From assembly GCF_034521915.1 (NCBI RefSeq), contig NZ_JAXHLU010000014.1, positions 124,001 to 188,000 on the forward strand: DNA of 64,000 bases, given 5' to 3'. Positions within the stretch are counted from its first letter, which is position 1; every line of letters begins with the position of its first letter. The position numbers were made by a program, and so were the translations under genes. This document shows, in pieces, positions 44,701-53,283 of the stretch. This DNA comes from Fodinibius sp034521915. GTDB taxonomy: Bacteria > Bacteroidota > Rhodothermia > Balneolales > Balneolaceae. The notes under the pieces were generated by a model. The model saw only the letters and a program-made list of their open reading frames with translations, was not told where the DNA came from and did no database searches.

Positions 44701-45431
44701 CCAACACTCAATAAATTCTTGGTATGGGATACCGAAATCCAGAATGCCTCGGTTGTTTGTCCCGAAAGGGTTCGCCCGCTTTGATCCACAATGGTTCCCG
44801 AAATCATAACCGGAATTTCATTGCCCGTTTCCTCCACATATTTGTGGATGGCATAGATAGCGGCTTTGGCGTTGAGCGTATCAAAAATCGTTTCCACAAG
44901 CAGTATGTCAGCTCCGCCTTCAACTAAACCGCGAATCTGTTCGCTGTAGGATTCTTTGAGCTGATCAAAAGTGATAGCGCGGTAGCCGGGGTCTTCAACA
45001 TCCGGCGACAGCGAAAGCGTTTTATTGGTGGGACCAATGGCACCTGCTACAAAGCGAGGTTTATCAGGATTTTTATCTGTAAACTCGTTGGCCACTTCTC
45101 GGGCATTTTTGGCGGCTTCCACATTGAGCTCATAGGCCAGGTCTTCCATGTGATAGTCGGCCTGCGAAATGGAAGTACTGTTAAACGTGTTAGTTTCAAT
45201 GATATCGGATCCGGCGGAAAGGAATTGCCGGTGAATATCTTTGATGATATCGGGCTGGGTGATGCTCAGTAGGTCGTTATTGCCTTTGAGATCTCCCTTG
45301 TCGTAGTTTTTAAAGCGTTCGCCGCGGTAATCTTCTTCGGTGAGTTTGTGATTCTGAATCATGGTGCCCATGGCGCCATCCAGAATCATGATGCGATCTT
45401 TTAGCAGATCGGTTATTTGATCAAATTTCAT
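41739..45431 (-). CDS. metH: Cobalamin-dependent methionine synthase
   Basis: About 1230 residues from ATG 45431, which directly precedes the conserved DRIMILDGAMGTMIQ; a GTG at 45476 would add 15 residues of no family similarity. The four modules are in order. The homocysteine-binding domain has the zinc Cys pair GGCCGTTPEH. The pterin domain has NIGERTNVMGSRKFKRLI and DPNILTVATGIEEHN. The B12 domain has DVHDIGKNIVSVVL, the base-off His motif. The activation domain has RPAPGYPAQPDHTEK for SAM reactivation. It methylates homocysteine using methyl-THF. It is divergent from metF, which makes that methyl-THF. Confidence 0.97.
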   Translation of the reverse strand: MKFDQITDLLKDRIMILDGAMGTMIQNHKLTEEDYRGERFKNYDKGDLKGNNDLLSITQPDIIKDIHRQFLSAGSDIIETNTFNSTSISQADYHMEDLAYELNVEAAKNAREVANEFTDKNPDKPRFVAGAIGPTNKTLSLSPDVEDPGYRAITFDQLKESYSEQIRGLVEGGADILLVETIFDTLNAKAAIYAIHKYVEETGNEIPVMISGTIVDQSGRTLSGQTTEAFWISVSHTKNLLSVGLNCSLGSKQMRPYIEELANIADCHTSLYPNAGLPDEMGDYNETPEFMADQLRDYAESNFVNLVGGCCGTTPEHIEAIAEAAKECNPRQIPEQKPYLRLSGLEPLVVRPETNFVNIGERTNVMGSRKFKRLIKNEEYEEALSVARQQVENGAQIIDINMDEGMLESEEVMVDFLQLIAAEPDISRVPIMIDSSKWSVLKAGLKAAQGKCVVNSISLKEGEEEFKEHAREILNFGAAVVVMGFDEKGQADSYERRIEIAERAYNILTEEVGFAPQDIILDPNILTVATGIEEHNNYGVDFIRATKWIKENLPLAKVSGGLSNISFSFRGNNKVREAMHSVFLYHAIKAGLDMAIVNAGQLEIYEEIPDKLRELVEDVILNRHDDATERLVDYAEEIKDDKTETKEKTQEWRTKSVEKRIEHALVKGIVDHIVDDVEEARQKYDQPIEVIEGPMMSGMDVVGDLFGSGKMFLPQVVKSARVMKKGVAHLIPYIEKEKEKNQNSKPKAKVLLATVKGDVHDIGKNIVSVVLRCNNFDVIDLGVMVPADKILEEARKNNVDIIGLSGLITPSLDEMVHVAKELKRENFKQPLMIGGATTSRTHTAVKIEPNYDQPVVHVLDASRSVSVTGNLVSKTLHDEFVKKIKNDYVKLRERHEGRSSRKTYLPIEEARENATDIDWESSEIVKPNQLGTQEFDNYPLEEIRNYIDWGPFFIAWQMKGKFPDILEDEKYGEEAQKLYDDANELLDKIIDQKLLKARAVLGLYPANSVGDDVELYTNDNREEVLTTFHMLRQQAKKRKGQPNKALSDFVAPKSSGIKDYMGGFAVTCGIGAPELVKQFEDNHDDYNAILTKALADRLAEAFTELLHEKVRKKIWGYAPNESYSNESLIREQYDGIRPAPGYPAQPDHTEKRILFDLLDVEDTTGITLTESFAMHPAASVSGLYFAHPESDYFNVGDFEKDQIEDYAERKDMSVKEVERWLGPNLNYDPE

Positions 45432-45571
45432 GTAAAAACGTCCAGGTAATTGATTATTAGGTACTTGTGGTTGCACAAAAACTTTTCAACTAAGCTACGA
45501 AGTGATTACCTTAGACACTATTAGATTTTCAATAAGAAAATCGTGTAACTTGAAGAAAAGTTTCAGGATAT

Positions 45572-45579
45572 CAAAGGTA
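45572..45579 (-). promoter_or_regulatory. Candidate metH -7 promoter element
   Basis: On the minus strand TACCTTTG matches the FCB TAnnTTTG consensus, preceded by CTTTG. It would give a ~135-base metH leader. It is identical to the octamer at 8067-8074. Confidence 0.3.
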
Positions 45580-45597
45580 CAAAGAAAAGTATAGTAA

Positions 45598-46569
45598 ATG
45601 AAAGTAATTGAACATTACAGTAGAGCAACGGAACCATTAATCTCATTTGAGATTATCCCCCCAAAACGGGGCGGATCAGTAGATGCCGTTTTTGAGTCAT
45701 TGGACAAGGTGATGAAGTATAATCCGCCTTTTATTGACGTGACGTATCACGCGGCGGAATCCTATTACGAGGAGCTGTCCGATGGAACTATAAAGCGGCA
45801 CATCAAACGAAAGCGTCCCGGCACGATTGGGCTTTGTGCGGCAATCAAGCATAAATACAATGTTGATCCGGTTCCACATTTAATTTGTGAAGGATTTACA
45901 AAGGAAGAAACCGAAGATGCCTTGATTGAGCTTAATTTTCTGGGGATTGACAATGTACTGGCTATTCGCGGCGATTCGCCCGATGATAATACTCCGCGGA
46001 TCAAAAATGGTACCTATAATAAATATGCCATCGATCTGGTAAGACAGATTAAAGATATGAATCGGGGAGAATACCTCGAAGATATTGTTAATGCCCATGA
46101 GACGAATTTTTGTGTGGGAGTTGCAGGATATCCTGAGAAACATTTTGAGGCACCTAATCTTGATTTTGATATTGCGCGGCTGAAAGAAAAAGTTGATGCT
46201 GGCGGTGATTACATCGTTACACAGATGTTTTTTAACAATGATGCCTATTTTCGTTTTGTTGAAAAGTGTCGGGATGCGGGTATTGAATGTCCGATTGTAC
46301 CGGGTTTGAAAGTTCTGACACGTGAACGACATCTTAATTTCCTGCCAAAATTTTTCCACCTGAATATACCGGAAGCCTTATCAGACGAGGTACAAGCCGA
46401 TCCTGATAATGCCAGAGAAATAGGCGTTGAGTGGGCGGCCCAACAGTGTACCGAACTGTTGGAGGGCGGCGCACCGGGCATCCATTTTTATATCATGGGA
46501 GATCCTACTCCTGCGCTTGATGCGGTGGATAAAATTCCATTGGGCAAGACTGCTAAAGCCGGAAGCTAA
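45598..46569 (+). CDS. metF: 5,10-methylenetetrahydrofolate reductase
   Basis: A 323-residue FAD-dependent reductase producing 5-methyl-THF for MetH. It has the family opening LISFEIIPPKRGGS with the catalytic Glu, then DVTYHAAESYYEE, HLICEGFTKEETEDAL and NVLAIRGDSPDD. The cofactor region is NFCVGVAGYPEKHFEAPNLDFDI, followed by YIVTQMFFNNDAYFRFVEKCRDAG. The end has GAPGIHFYIMG. Divergence from metH over 166 bases suggests joint control of the methyl branch of methionine synthesis. No SAM or cobalamin riboswitch is recognisable there. Confidence 0.96.
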   Translation: MKVIEHYSRATEPLISFEIIPPKRGGSVDAVFESLDKVMKYNPPFIDVTYHAAESYYEELSDGTIKRHIKRKRPGTIGLCAAIKHKYNVDPVPHLICEGFTKEETEDALIELNFLGIDNVLAIRGDSPDDNTPRIKNGTYNKYAIDLVRQIKDMNRGEYLEDIVNAHETNFCVGVAGYPEKHFEAPNLDFDIARLKEKVDAGGDYIVTQMFFNNDAYFRFVEKCRDAGIECPIVPGLKVLTRERHLNFLPKFFHLNIPEALSDEVQADPDNAREIGVEWAAQQCTELLEGGAPGIHFYIMGDPTPALDAVDKIPLGKTAKAGS

Positions 46570-46676
46570 AGGTGCTTCAACTATAGCATATTTTTACCTT
46601 CGAATTAATTAAAAAAAGAATTGTCTCTTCATAGAAGGAATTTTACCATTAGGTAGTTTGAAATAAAAATAATTGA

Positions 46677-47804
46677 ATGCCCAAGCGATTAATGCGTTTT
46701 AGCTTTTCTATAATTTTGTTGGTACTGGTGATATTGTGGTCACACGCACATCTTATGGCACAAGATTATCAGCAAAAAGATGTTAAAATAGAAAACTCTG
46801 AATCTGATAGCGCAATCGTTTATTCATATCTGGAAAAAGCTGATGAAGCCAAGAAGCAGGGAGAAATTCGCAAACTCCGTGATATTTTAGGTAAAGCTCA
46901 GCAAGTTGCTAATTCATCGGGGAATCCCCTGTTATTACAGAAGGTTGAAAAAGATCTTGGTGATTACTACTTGGAAACAGGTAGCTACGATTCGGCACAA
47001 GTAGTACTTGAACGGGCCGCCGAACGTTCTTCGGGTAAAAAAATGCAAACCCAGGTTTTAAATTTATTGGCTACTGCTTATCGCTATCAATCAAAATATC
47101 CCAAAGCGATGAATACCTATAATCTGGGGTTATCGCTAATTGATTCCTTAGAAAGTCCGGATATTTTTGCAGCAATTAGTACAAATAAAGCGGCAATATA
47201 TGAGAATTTAGGTAATCTTAGTGAGGCTATTTCGCTGTATCAGGAAGGGATTACATTTGCTGAGGCGGTTGGTGATAGCAGTTTCTTAGCCACGGCGTTA
47301 AATAATTTGGGCAATCTTTATTATGAGCAGTCAAATTATAAAGACGCCCAGACGTATCTTAAGGAGTCAATTACTGTCAGTGAAGAGCAGGGATTTTATA
47401 ACACCTTATTGCGGGCTAAACATAACTTGGCCAGCACGGAGCGTGATCTTGGTAACTATGATAAGGCACGGAATCTGTTTAGGGAAGCATGGAAGTTACA
47501 CAATAAGGTTCGTCCTAATAGTCCGCCCATTCAGCTTTTATATAATATGGGCCGGTTACATCTGGAGGTCTCGGAACTGGACGAAGCAGAAGAACATTTT
47601 CGGGAATCGCTGGAGTATTCGCGAAAAGGAGGAATTCCTGCGGGACTCTTTTATAACTTTATTGGGCTTGGCGATGTAGCTCTTGCGCGGGGAAACTTTT
47701 CGGCTTCTATCGATTTTTATAATGATAGTTTTGAGATTGCCCGTAGAGGTAGATTCGCCTCCATTTCGTATAACTGTTTCGGAAAAACTATACGAAGCAT
47801 ATAA
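46677..47804 (+). CDS. TPR sensor half of a frameshifted TPR-histidine kinase
   Basis: The N-terminal frame has a signal sequence (FSFSIILLVLVILWSHAHLMAQ) and about seven tetratricopeptide repeats, for example SEAISLYQEGITFAEAVGDSSFLATALNNLGNLY and YKDAQTYLKESITVSEEQGFYNTLLRAKHNLA. After SIDFYNDSFEIA the frame becomes nonsense and stops at 47804. The repeat pattern continues in the next frame (EVDSPPFRITVSEKLYEAYKKEGDFEEALKYHE). Removing one base near 47740-47749 (for example one C of CCC) restores a 702-residue protein. Periplasmic TPRs joined to a kinase are a known FCB sensor design. Confidence 0.85.
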   Translation: MPKRLMRFSFSIILLVLVILWSHAHLMAQDYQQKDVKIENSESDSAIVYSYLEKADEAKKQGEIRKLRDILGKAQQVANSSGNPLLLQKVEKDLGDYYLETGSYDSAQVVLERAAERSSGKKMQTQVLNLLATAYRYQSKYPKAMNTYNLGLSLIDSLESPDIFAAISTNKAAIYENLGNLSEAISLYQEGITFAEAVGDSSFLATALNNLGNLYYEQSNYKDAQTYLKESITVSEEQGFYNTLLRAKHNLASTERDLGNYDKARNLFREAWKLHNKVRPNSPPIQLLYNMGRLHLEVSELDEAEEHFRESLEYSRKGGIPAGLFYNFIGLGDVALARGNFSASIDFYNDSFEIARRGRFASISYNCFGKTIRSI

Positions 47805-48786
47805 GAAAGAGGGTGATTTTGAAGAAGCTCTCAAGTATCATGAGATGGCTAAACAGGTGTCAGACAGTTTAACTGAAGCTCAGCAGAACGAGCAGTTAGC
47901 CCTTGCGGAAACGGAACTGGGGTTGCGGCAGCAGCAGAAAATAAACCAGCTTTTGCAAGAGCGGCAGCAACAGCAAGAGGCACGTATTACCACGCAGAAC
48001 TGGCTTATAGGAATGTCTGTATTTGTCATTATTGTGATATTAATTTCTACCGTTGTTTTGTATCGATCCAACAGGGAGCGGCAACGAATAAATAGAGAGC
48101 TTGAAGAGCTCAATAAGGTAAAAAATAAGATGATGGCGATTATAGCTCATGATCTCCGTTCACCGATGACTTCTATGCAGGGAATTTTTTACCTGTTGAA
48201 AGATGAGGATTTGCAGATGGAAGAAATACGGGAAATTGCTTCCAATTTGGAAGTAACTGTCCAGCAAAATATAAATATGATGGATAATCTGCTAAGTTGG
48301 GCAAATAGTCAGATGAGAGGTTTGGAGATAGATGTTGAGAGTGTATCGGCTTTCGATATAGTTGAAGAAATATTCGAGAATTGTTCATTTCAGGCCGAGC
48401 ACAAATCACTGAAACTCGTGAATAACGTAGATCCCAAGCTGACGGTTAAAGCCGACGTTAATTTATTTAAGCTTATTATTCGCAACCTGGTAAACAATGC
48501 AATTAAGTTTTCCCACGAGGGAGATACGGTTACGGTATCGGCCGAAGAAGTAAGTGAAGAAGTGGTCTTCAAAGTTAAAGATACCGGTATTGGTATTCCC
48601 AAAGATCAGCAGGATAGTATTTTCTCGTTTCAGGGGCATTCACGATCGGGAACCAATAATGAAAACGGCAGCGGGCTTGGATTGCAACTTTGTAAGGAGT
48701 TTGTAGAAAAACAAAATGGAACTATAGACTTGGAGAGTACCGAGGGAGAAGGTTCCACATTTTATGTGAGCCTTCCAAAGGGATGA
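47683..48786 (+). CDS. Histidine kinase half of a frameshifted TPR-histidine kinase
   Basis: The meaningful sequence begins near 47743 with the last TPR (KLYEAYKKEGDFEEALKYHEMAKQVSD). A Gln/Glu-rich coiled coil (residues ~70-100), one membrane helix (LIGMSVFVIIVILISTVVLY) and a second coiled coil follow. The dimerisation box is MMAIIAHDLRSPMTSMQG with the phospho-accepting His. The catalytic domain shows NLVNNAIKFSHEGD (N box), VKDTGIGIP (G1) and NGSGLGLQLCKEFVEK (G2). No receiver domain is attached and no response regulator gene is adjacent, so the partner is unknown. A hairpin follows at 48821-48859. Confidence 0.87.
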   Translation: MRGETFRLLSIFIMIVLRLPVEVDSPPFRITVSEKLYEAYKKEGDFEEALKYHEMAKQVSDSLTEAQQNEQLALAETELGLRQQQKINQLLQERQQQQEARITTQNWLIGMSVFVIIVILISTVVLYRSNRERQRINRELEELNKVKNKMMAIIAHDLRSPMTSMQGIFYLLKDEDLQMEEIREIASNLEVTVQQNINMMDNLLSWANSQMRGLEIDVESVSAFDIVEEIFENCSFQAEHKSLKLVNNVDPKLTVKADVNLFKLIIRNLVNNAIKFSHEGDTVTVSAEEVSEEVVFKVKDTGIGIPKDQQDSIFSFQGHSRSGTNNENGSGLGLQLCKEFVEKQNGTIDLESTEGEGSTFYVSLPKG

Positions 48787-48820
48787 TTTTCAAAAGTTGA
48801 ACTTAAGGAAGAGATTTGAA

Positions 48821-48859
48821 GATATTGAAGGACACTGCTCTGGGGTGTCCTTCAATATC
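48821..48859. terminator. Strong hairpin between convergent genes
   Basis: A perfect 15-base stem, GATATTGAAGGACAC / GTGTCCTTCAATATC, has a 9-base loop. It lies between the kinase and yaaA stops. A clean T tract is lacking on either side, so efficiency is uncertain. Confidence 0.7.
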
Positions 48860-48871
48860 TTGAGATAATTA

Positions 48872-49633
48872 TTATCGCACAAAGACCGGCTTGGTTTTAT
48901 CATCGGTATGGTCTTCGCTGTAGCTGTAATCATTACCGTTAAAGCCAAGTAAGCCTTCGTAACTATTAACTTCATTTTCGATAAGATAACGCGCCATAGT
49001 ACCACGGTTCTTCTTAGCGTAAAAGCCAATTGTTTTTAAATTTCCGTTTTTGAAATCTTTGAACTTTGGCTTTATGACATCCACCTTTAGCTTATCGGGT
49101 TGCAGTGCTTTGAAATATTCTTTGCTAGCAAGGTTGACGAATAGTTCATCATCCTCAAGCTCATCATTTAAAGCTTCGGTAAGGCTGTCACCCCAGAAGT
49201 CGTATAATCGGTCATGGCCGTTGATCTGTAGCTTTGTTCCCATCTCCAGGCGATAGGGCTGCATTAGGTCCAGCGGACGGAGGATACCGTACATTCCAGA
49301 CAGAATACGTAGGCTATCTTGAAGTGTATCAAGATGTGAATTATCAATAGAGTAGGCATCTAATTCTTTGTAGGCCGATCCGTTAAATGCATAGATGCAG
49401 GGACGAGCGTTATCTTTGTTAAAAGGAGTGGAAAACTTTTGATAGCGCTCGTAATTCAGGTCAGCCAGGTTTTGGCTGATATCCATAAGGTCTTTCAGCT
49501 CGTCTTTAGATTTTTGAGCCAGCTCATTATTAAGGGTTTCTGCTTCATCTAAAAAGCGAGGTTGCGTGGCTTTATCTGTTGGCAGTTCGCTTTCGTAGTC
49601 CAATGATTTTGCCGGTGAAATAACAATCTTCAT
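48872..49633 (-). CDS. yaaA: Peroxide stress protein YaaA (UPF0246)
   Basis: A 253-residue protein matching the whole YaaA family. It starts MKIVISPAKSLDYESELP, with YQKFSTPFNKDNARPCIYAFNGSAYKELDAY in the middle. SGMYGILRPLDLMQPYRLEMGTKL is the signature block. The C-terminal NLASKEYFKALQP and KKNRGTMARYLIENEV complete it. In Escherichia coli the protein limits free iron and DNA damage during H2O2 stress. It is monocistronic and converges on the kinase gene across the hairpin at 48821. Confidence 0.94.
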   Translation of the reverse strand: MKIVISPAKSLDYESELPTDKATQPRFLDEAETLNNELAQKSKDELKDLMDISQNLADLNYERYQKFSTPFNKDNARPCIYAFNGSAYKELDAYSIDNSHLDTLQDSLRILSGMYGILRPLDLMQPYRLEMGTKLQINGHDRLYDFWGDSLTEALNDELEDDELFVNLASKEYFKALQPDKLKVDVIKPKFKDFKNGNLKTIGFYAKKNRGTMARYLIENEVNSYEGLLGFNGNDYSYSEDHTDDKTKPVFVR

Positions 49634-49741
49634 AAAATAATGTTGTCAACGTTAAATATTTGTTTTCTGATATGGGTACGTATAACCCGTTTTATAAAAA
49701 GGATCATTCCATGTTATTGAAAACTGTGGGTTTAGATGTGC

Positions 49742-50200
49742 TTACTTTCCCAAAGGTCCAATATTGCCGCGCAGTTCTCCTTTTTGATTATCAAATGTGC
49801 TAATATTTATATAGAGATCTCCCTTTTTCAATAATGCTTTTTGCGCCGGTGAAAGCACAAAATGATTTTCTTTGCAAATTAGTTTTCCTCCAGTTTTTTC
49901 TTCGTTCAGTTCTGCTTTTAAACGATATAGCTGGTTGCCGTCATGACCTCGAATACTCACCATTAGGTAAGCACCGGAATAGTTGGCGCTTAAGTCTTCA
50001 AATTTCCCTTTTACTGTTAATGTATCACCATGCAGCGTAACAGTGGCCATCCCCGATCCGGTTGTGGAAACGGGAGGATTATGCTTATAGCCCGCCAAAA
50101 TAATCTTTTGGGATTGTTGTGCCTTAACATCCGTTGAATTACTCAACATCCAGAATATCCCCAGCAGTAACGCAAATGTATAAATAAATAGTCGTTTCAT
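49742..50200 (-). CDS. Exported CHRD domain protein
   Basis: A 152-residue protein with a signal peptide (LFIYTFALLLGIFWMLSNSTDVKAQ). The mature part, ~125 residues, is a CHRD-like beta domain: STTGSGMATVTLHGDTLTVKGKFEDLSANYSGAYL, then GDLYINISTFDNQKGELRGNIGPL with the typical G-E-L-R-G ending. CHRD proteins are secreted or periplasmic and of unknown function. It is a single gene, with no obvious partner. Confidence 0.8.
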   Translation of the reverse strand: MKRLFIYTFALLLGIFWMLSNSTDVKAQQSQKIILAGYKHNPPVSTTGSGMATVTLHGDTLTVKGKFEDLSANYSGAYLMVSIRGHDGNQLYRLKAELNEEKTGGKLICKENHFVLSPAQKALLKKGDLYINISTFDNQKGELRGNIGPLGK

Positions 50201-50358
50201 AATTTCAAAGCTATATGATGGTTTGTTATATAATTAACTCGAAATATGCCTGTTTTATTTTGTAGTTTTAATGGTTCATCAATAATATATACACTCTGTT
50301 TTGTGCTGTAAGATAAATAAGGGAACAGATTTTTTTAAGTGAGGTCACTATTTAAACC

Positions 50359-51372
50359 ATGGCTAAGAAACCTACTATTTATGAAATCGCCGAAAAGGTT
50401 GGGGTAAGTACGGCTACAGTTTCGCGGGTGCTTAATGATTCTCCTCGCGTTTCAGATAAAACAAAGAAACGTATTTTAAAAGCAATGCGTGAGATGAATT
50501 ATGCTCCGCGGCTAACGGCTCGAAAGCTGGCTAGCAGTAAAGCGGAGCTTTTGGGAGTGGTGGTGCCATCATTTACAACGCCCTATTTTAACGAGGTGCT
50601 TAAGGGGATTAAGGATGAGATTGCCCCTACGGATTTGGATATGATGATTTACAATACCGGTTCTGATTCTCCTCAACAAGGACTGAAAGAGTTTTTCGGA
50701 CGAGGTATAGCCGATGCGCTGATTATTATTTCAATTGACATCCCTGAACGCATTCACAACCAATTGAAGGCTACAGAAGTGCAAACTGTGCTGATAAATG
50801 CTACGCATCCAGAGCACAGTTATTTCCAGGTTAATGATTATCGTGGTGGTTATATGGCGGCTGAACATCTAGTGAGTCAAGGATATGAATCTATCGGTAT
50901 TATTTCGGCAGCTGAAGAATCAGCTATGACGAAAGAACGTACTGGAGGATTTCAGGATTATCTTAGTGAGCAGGGCATTGAGGTGAAAGATGAGCATTTT
51001 GTCCGGGGATCAATAAGCAAGCATGCCGGATTTTCGGAAGAGTCGGGCTTTGAAGCTATCCAAAAATTCTATAAACAGGGAACATTTCCGGAGGCTATCT
51101 TTTGTTTGAATGATACACTGGCTACAGGAGCTATGTACGCATTATCGCGCCTAGGTATTGATGTGCCCGAAGAGGTGGCCGTAATGGGATATGATAATAT
51201 AAAATTGAGCAAATACCTTGATCTGACAACAGTCGATCAAAAAATGTATTCCATTGGGGTTAAGGCAATAAAGCAGATGACCAAATTAATTGATGCGGAT
51301 AATAGTTCTTTAGTTCAACAGGTTTTTGATCCTGTTTTGGTCAAGCGTGGCTCGACGGAGAAACACTCGTAA
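50359..51372 (+). CDS. LacI family transcriptional regulator
   Basis: A 337-residue repressor-type protein. The N-terminal helix-turn-helix PTIYEIAEKVGVSTATVSRVLNDSPRVSDKTKKRIL is complete, with hinge YAPRLTARKLASSKAELLGVVVPSF. The periplasmic-binding-like effector domain spans residues ~62-330 (YMAAEHLVSQGYESIGIIS, AIFCLNDTLATGAMYALSRLG). The effector is probably a sugar. No sugar operon is adjacent, so it may act on distant genes. A short palindrome, AGTGAGGTCACT (50338-50349), lies just before the start and could be an autoregulatory site or merely contain GAGG. The stop abuts that of polX. Confidence 0.92.
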   Translation: MAKKPTIYEIAEKVGVSTATVSRVLNDSPRVSDKTKKRILKAMREMNYAPRLTARKLASSKAELLGVVVPSFTTPYFNEVLKGIKDEIAPTDLDMMIYNTGSDSPQQGLKEFFGRGIADALIIISIDIPERIHNQLKATEVQTVLINATHPEHSYFQVNDYRGGYMAAEHLVSQGYESIGIISAAEESAMTKERTGGFQDYLSEQGIEVKDEHFVRGSISKHAGFSEESGFEAIQKFYKQGTFPEAIFCLNDTLATGAMYALSRLGIDVPEEVAVMGYDNIKLSKYLDLTTVDQKMYSIGVKAIKQMTKLIDADNSSLVQQVFDPVLVKRGSTEKHS

Positions 51373-53139
51373 TTATTGCCGCTGGTTTTGGAACCACGCC
51401 ATAAGCTCTTTGGCAGTTTTGGTATTTAGGATGCGCTCTTTTTCAAATTTGGCTTTGCGGGCAGTTCGCACGCCGTAGTGAATATGATCGATGCCTTTTT
51501 TACTATGGGCATCGGGGTTAATAGCTGACATCAAGCCTACCTCTTTGGCTTTGTTTCCATGGCGCCAGTCCAGATCCAGTCGACGGGGATTAGCATTAAT
51601 TTCAATAGCGGTATCATGTTCGGCAGCCACTTCGATAAGCTCGTTCATATCAAGATCGCTGCCGTCGCGCTGAAGTAAAAGCCGCCCGGTAGGGTGACCC
51701 ACAATATTGGTATAAGGGTTTTTAATGGCGTTACGGAATCGTGTCATCATCTTATCGCGTGACATATCCAATCCATTATGTACGCTGGCGATCACAAAAT
51801 CGAATCCGCTAAGAATATCCTCTTCATAATCCAGGCTTCCGTCACTCAGAATATCCGATTCGATTCCCTTAAAAATTTTGAAGTTGATATCATTATCGGC
51901 GAACTCTTTATTGAGCTGATCAATCTCGTCCCACTGTTTTTTGATCTCATCTACCGTCAATCCGCCGGCATAAGCCGCTGTTTTAGAGTGATCACTCATT
52001 CCCAGGTACTCATAGCCGCGTTCGATACAGGCCTCGGCCATCTCTCTTATAGAAAACTTGCCGTCACTGTAGGTACTGTGGGCATGGAGTACACCGCGAA
52101 TATCATCCTCGGTCACTAAGTTCATGGATTCATGAGATTCATAAAACTCGATCTCCCCGCGATCTTCGCGCAGCTCAGGGGGCACAAAATGCAGATCCAA
52201 ATGTTCGTAGATGTCTGTTTCTGAGTTGTAATCAATAGGTTTGTCGAAGTCGGTGTTGCCATCTTTATCAAGCTGGAACAAACCGTATTCATTAAGTGAA
52301 AGCCCGCGCTCTCGGGCGCGCTGACGCAGTACAACATTGTGTTCTTTACTTCCGGTAAAATACATCAGCGCAGCCGGGAATTGCTCGGGCTTAACGATGC
52401 GAAGGTCAACCTGCCGGCCGTTTTCGGTTCTGGCAGAGCTCTTGGTTTCGCCGCGACTCAGTACTTCAACAACTAAGTCGTGATCAACAAAAACATCAAA
52501 TAGATTTGTAATATGTTTTTCATCGGCCCCAATTAAAATATCTACATCTCCAATGGTTTCTTTGGATCGTCGCAGCGAACCGGCCACTTCAATTTCTTGT
52601 ACGCCTTCCTGATTTTTAAGAAAGTTATACATGGGCTCTGCAATTTCAGTAGCTTCATCCAGTCTACAGCGTTCATCGAACTGTTCCATCCATTCAATGG
52701 ATTTTAAAATTTTCTTTGCTGATTTTTCTCCCAGCCCATCGAGCGATGCTACCCGACCATCTTGGCAGGCTTCCTTGAGCTCATCAAGCTCTGATATTCC
52801 AAGCTGATCGTGAATTTTAGCGATATTTTTAGGTCCCAAGCCCGAGATATCCAGCCATTTAATAATTCCCTCGGGAATGCGGTCGCGCAGGCTTTCGAGT
52901 ACTTCAATGGTTCCCGTTTGAGCATAAGACTTGATATCCTCGGCAATAGAATTACCAATGCCTTTTATATCGGTCAGCGAATCATTTTCTATATAATTAC
53001 TGATATCTTCATTCAGTGATTCGATAGTTTGTGCGGCGCGATCAAAAGCAATGGCACGGAATCTATTTTCGCCTGCCAGCTGCATCAGTTGGTAAATTTC
53101 GCGCAGTCGCTCGGCAATTTCATCATTTGTTACAGACAT
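51373..53139 (-). CDS. polX: PolX family DNA polymerase / 3'-5' exonuclease
   Basis: A 588-residue repair polymerase. N-terminal helix-hairpin-helix motifs (LTDIKGIGNSIAEDIKSY, ISGLGPKNIAKIHDQL) precede the nucleotidyltransferase palm with SLRRSKETIGDVDILIG holding the catalytic aspartates. DLRIVKPEQFPAALMYFTGSKEHN follows. The C-terminal PHP domain (from residue ~335) has HAHSTYSDGKFSIREMAE, MSDHSKTAAYAGG, FKGIESDIL, VIASVHNGL, VGHPTGRLL and NPDAHSKKGI, the metal-ion set of a Mn2+-dependent nuclease. It acts in gap filling and base-excision repair. It is single-gene and converges on the LacI gene with abutting stops. Confidence 0.95.
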   Translation of the reverse strand: MSVTNDEIAERLREIYQLMQLAGENRFRAIAFDRAAQTIESLNEDISNYIENDSLTDIKGIGNSIAEDIKSYAQTGTIEVLESLRDRIPEGIIKWLDISGLGPKNIAKIHDQLGISELDELKEACQDGRVASLDGLGEKSAKKILKSIEWMEQFDERCRLDEATEIAEPMYNFLKNQEGVQEIEVAGSLRRSKETIGDVDILIGADEKHITNLFDVFVDHDLVVEVLSRGETKSSARTENGRQVDLRIVKPEQFPAALMYFTGSKEHNVVLRQRARERGLSLNEYGLFQLDKDGNTDFDKPIDYNSETDIYEHLDLHFVPPELREDRGEIEFYESHESMNLVTEDDIRGVLHAHSTYSDGKFSIREMAEACIERGYEYLGMSDHSKTAAYAGGLTVDEIKKQWDEIDQLNKEFADNDINFKIFKGIESDILSDGSLDYEEDILSGFDFVIASVHNGLDMSRDKMMTRFRNAIKNPYTNIVGHPTGRLLLQRDGSDLDMNELIEVAAEHDTAIEINANPRRLDLDWRHGNKAKEVGLMSAINPDAHSKKGIDHIHYGVRTARKAKFEKERILNTKTAKELMAWFQNQRQ

Positions 53140-53283
53140 AAAAAGCGAGTAGTTTTATTCTCAAATTTTTGATGGATAAAGGTAATAAATCACAATCTTC
53201 TTTAGCAGTATTTGCCCGGATTAATTTCTTCCCTTTGGCATTGAATTTTTCATACATTCCACAAAACAAATTCACTTGGTATT

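Noticed and set aside
45432..45597. SAM or cobalamin riboswitch between metH and metF
   Set aside because: None of the conserved core motifs (for example the B12-box) is visible and the space is short for two divergent leaders.
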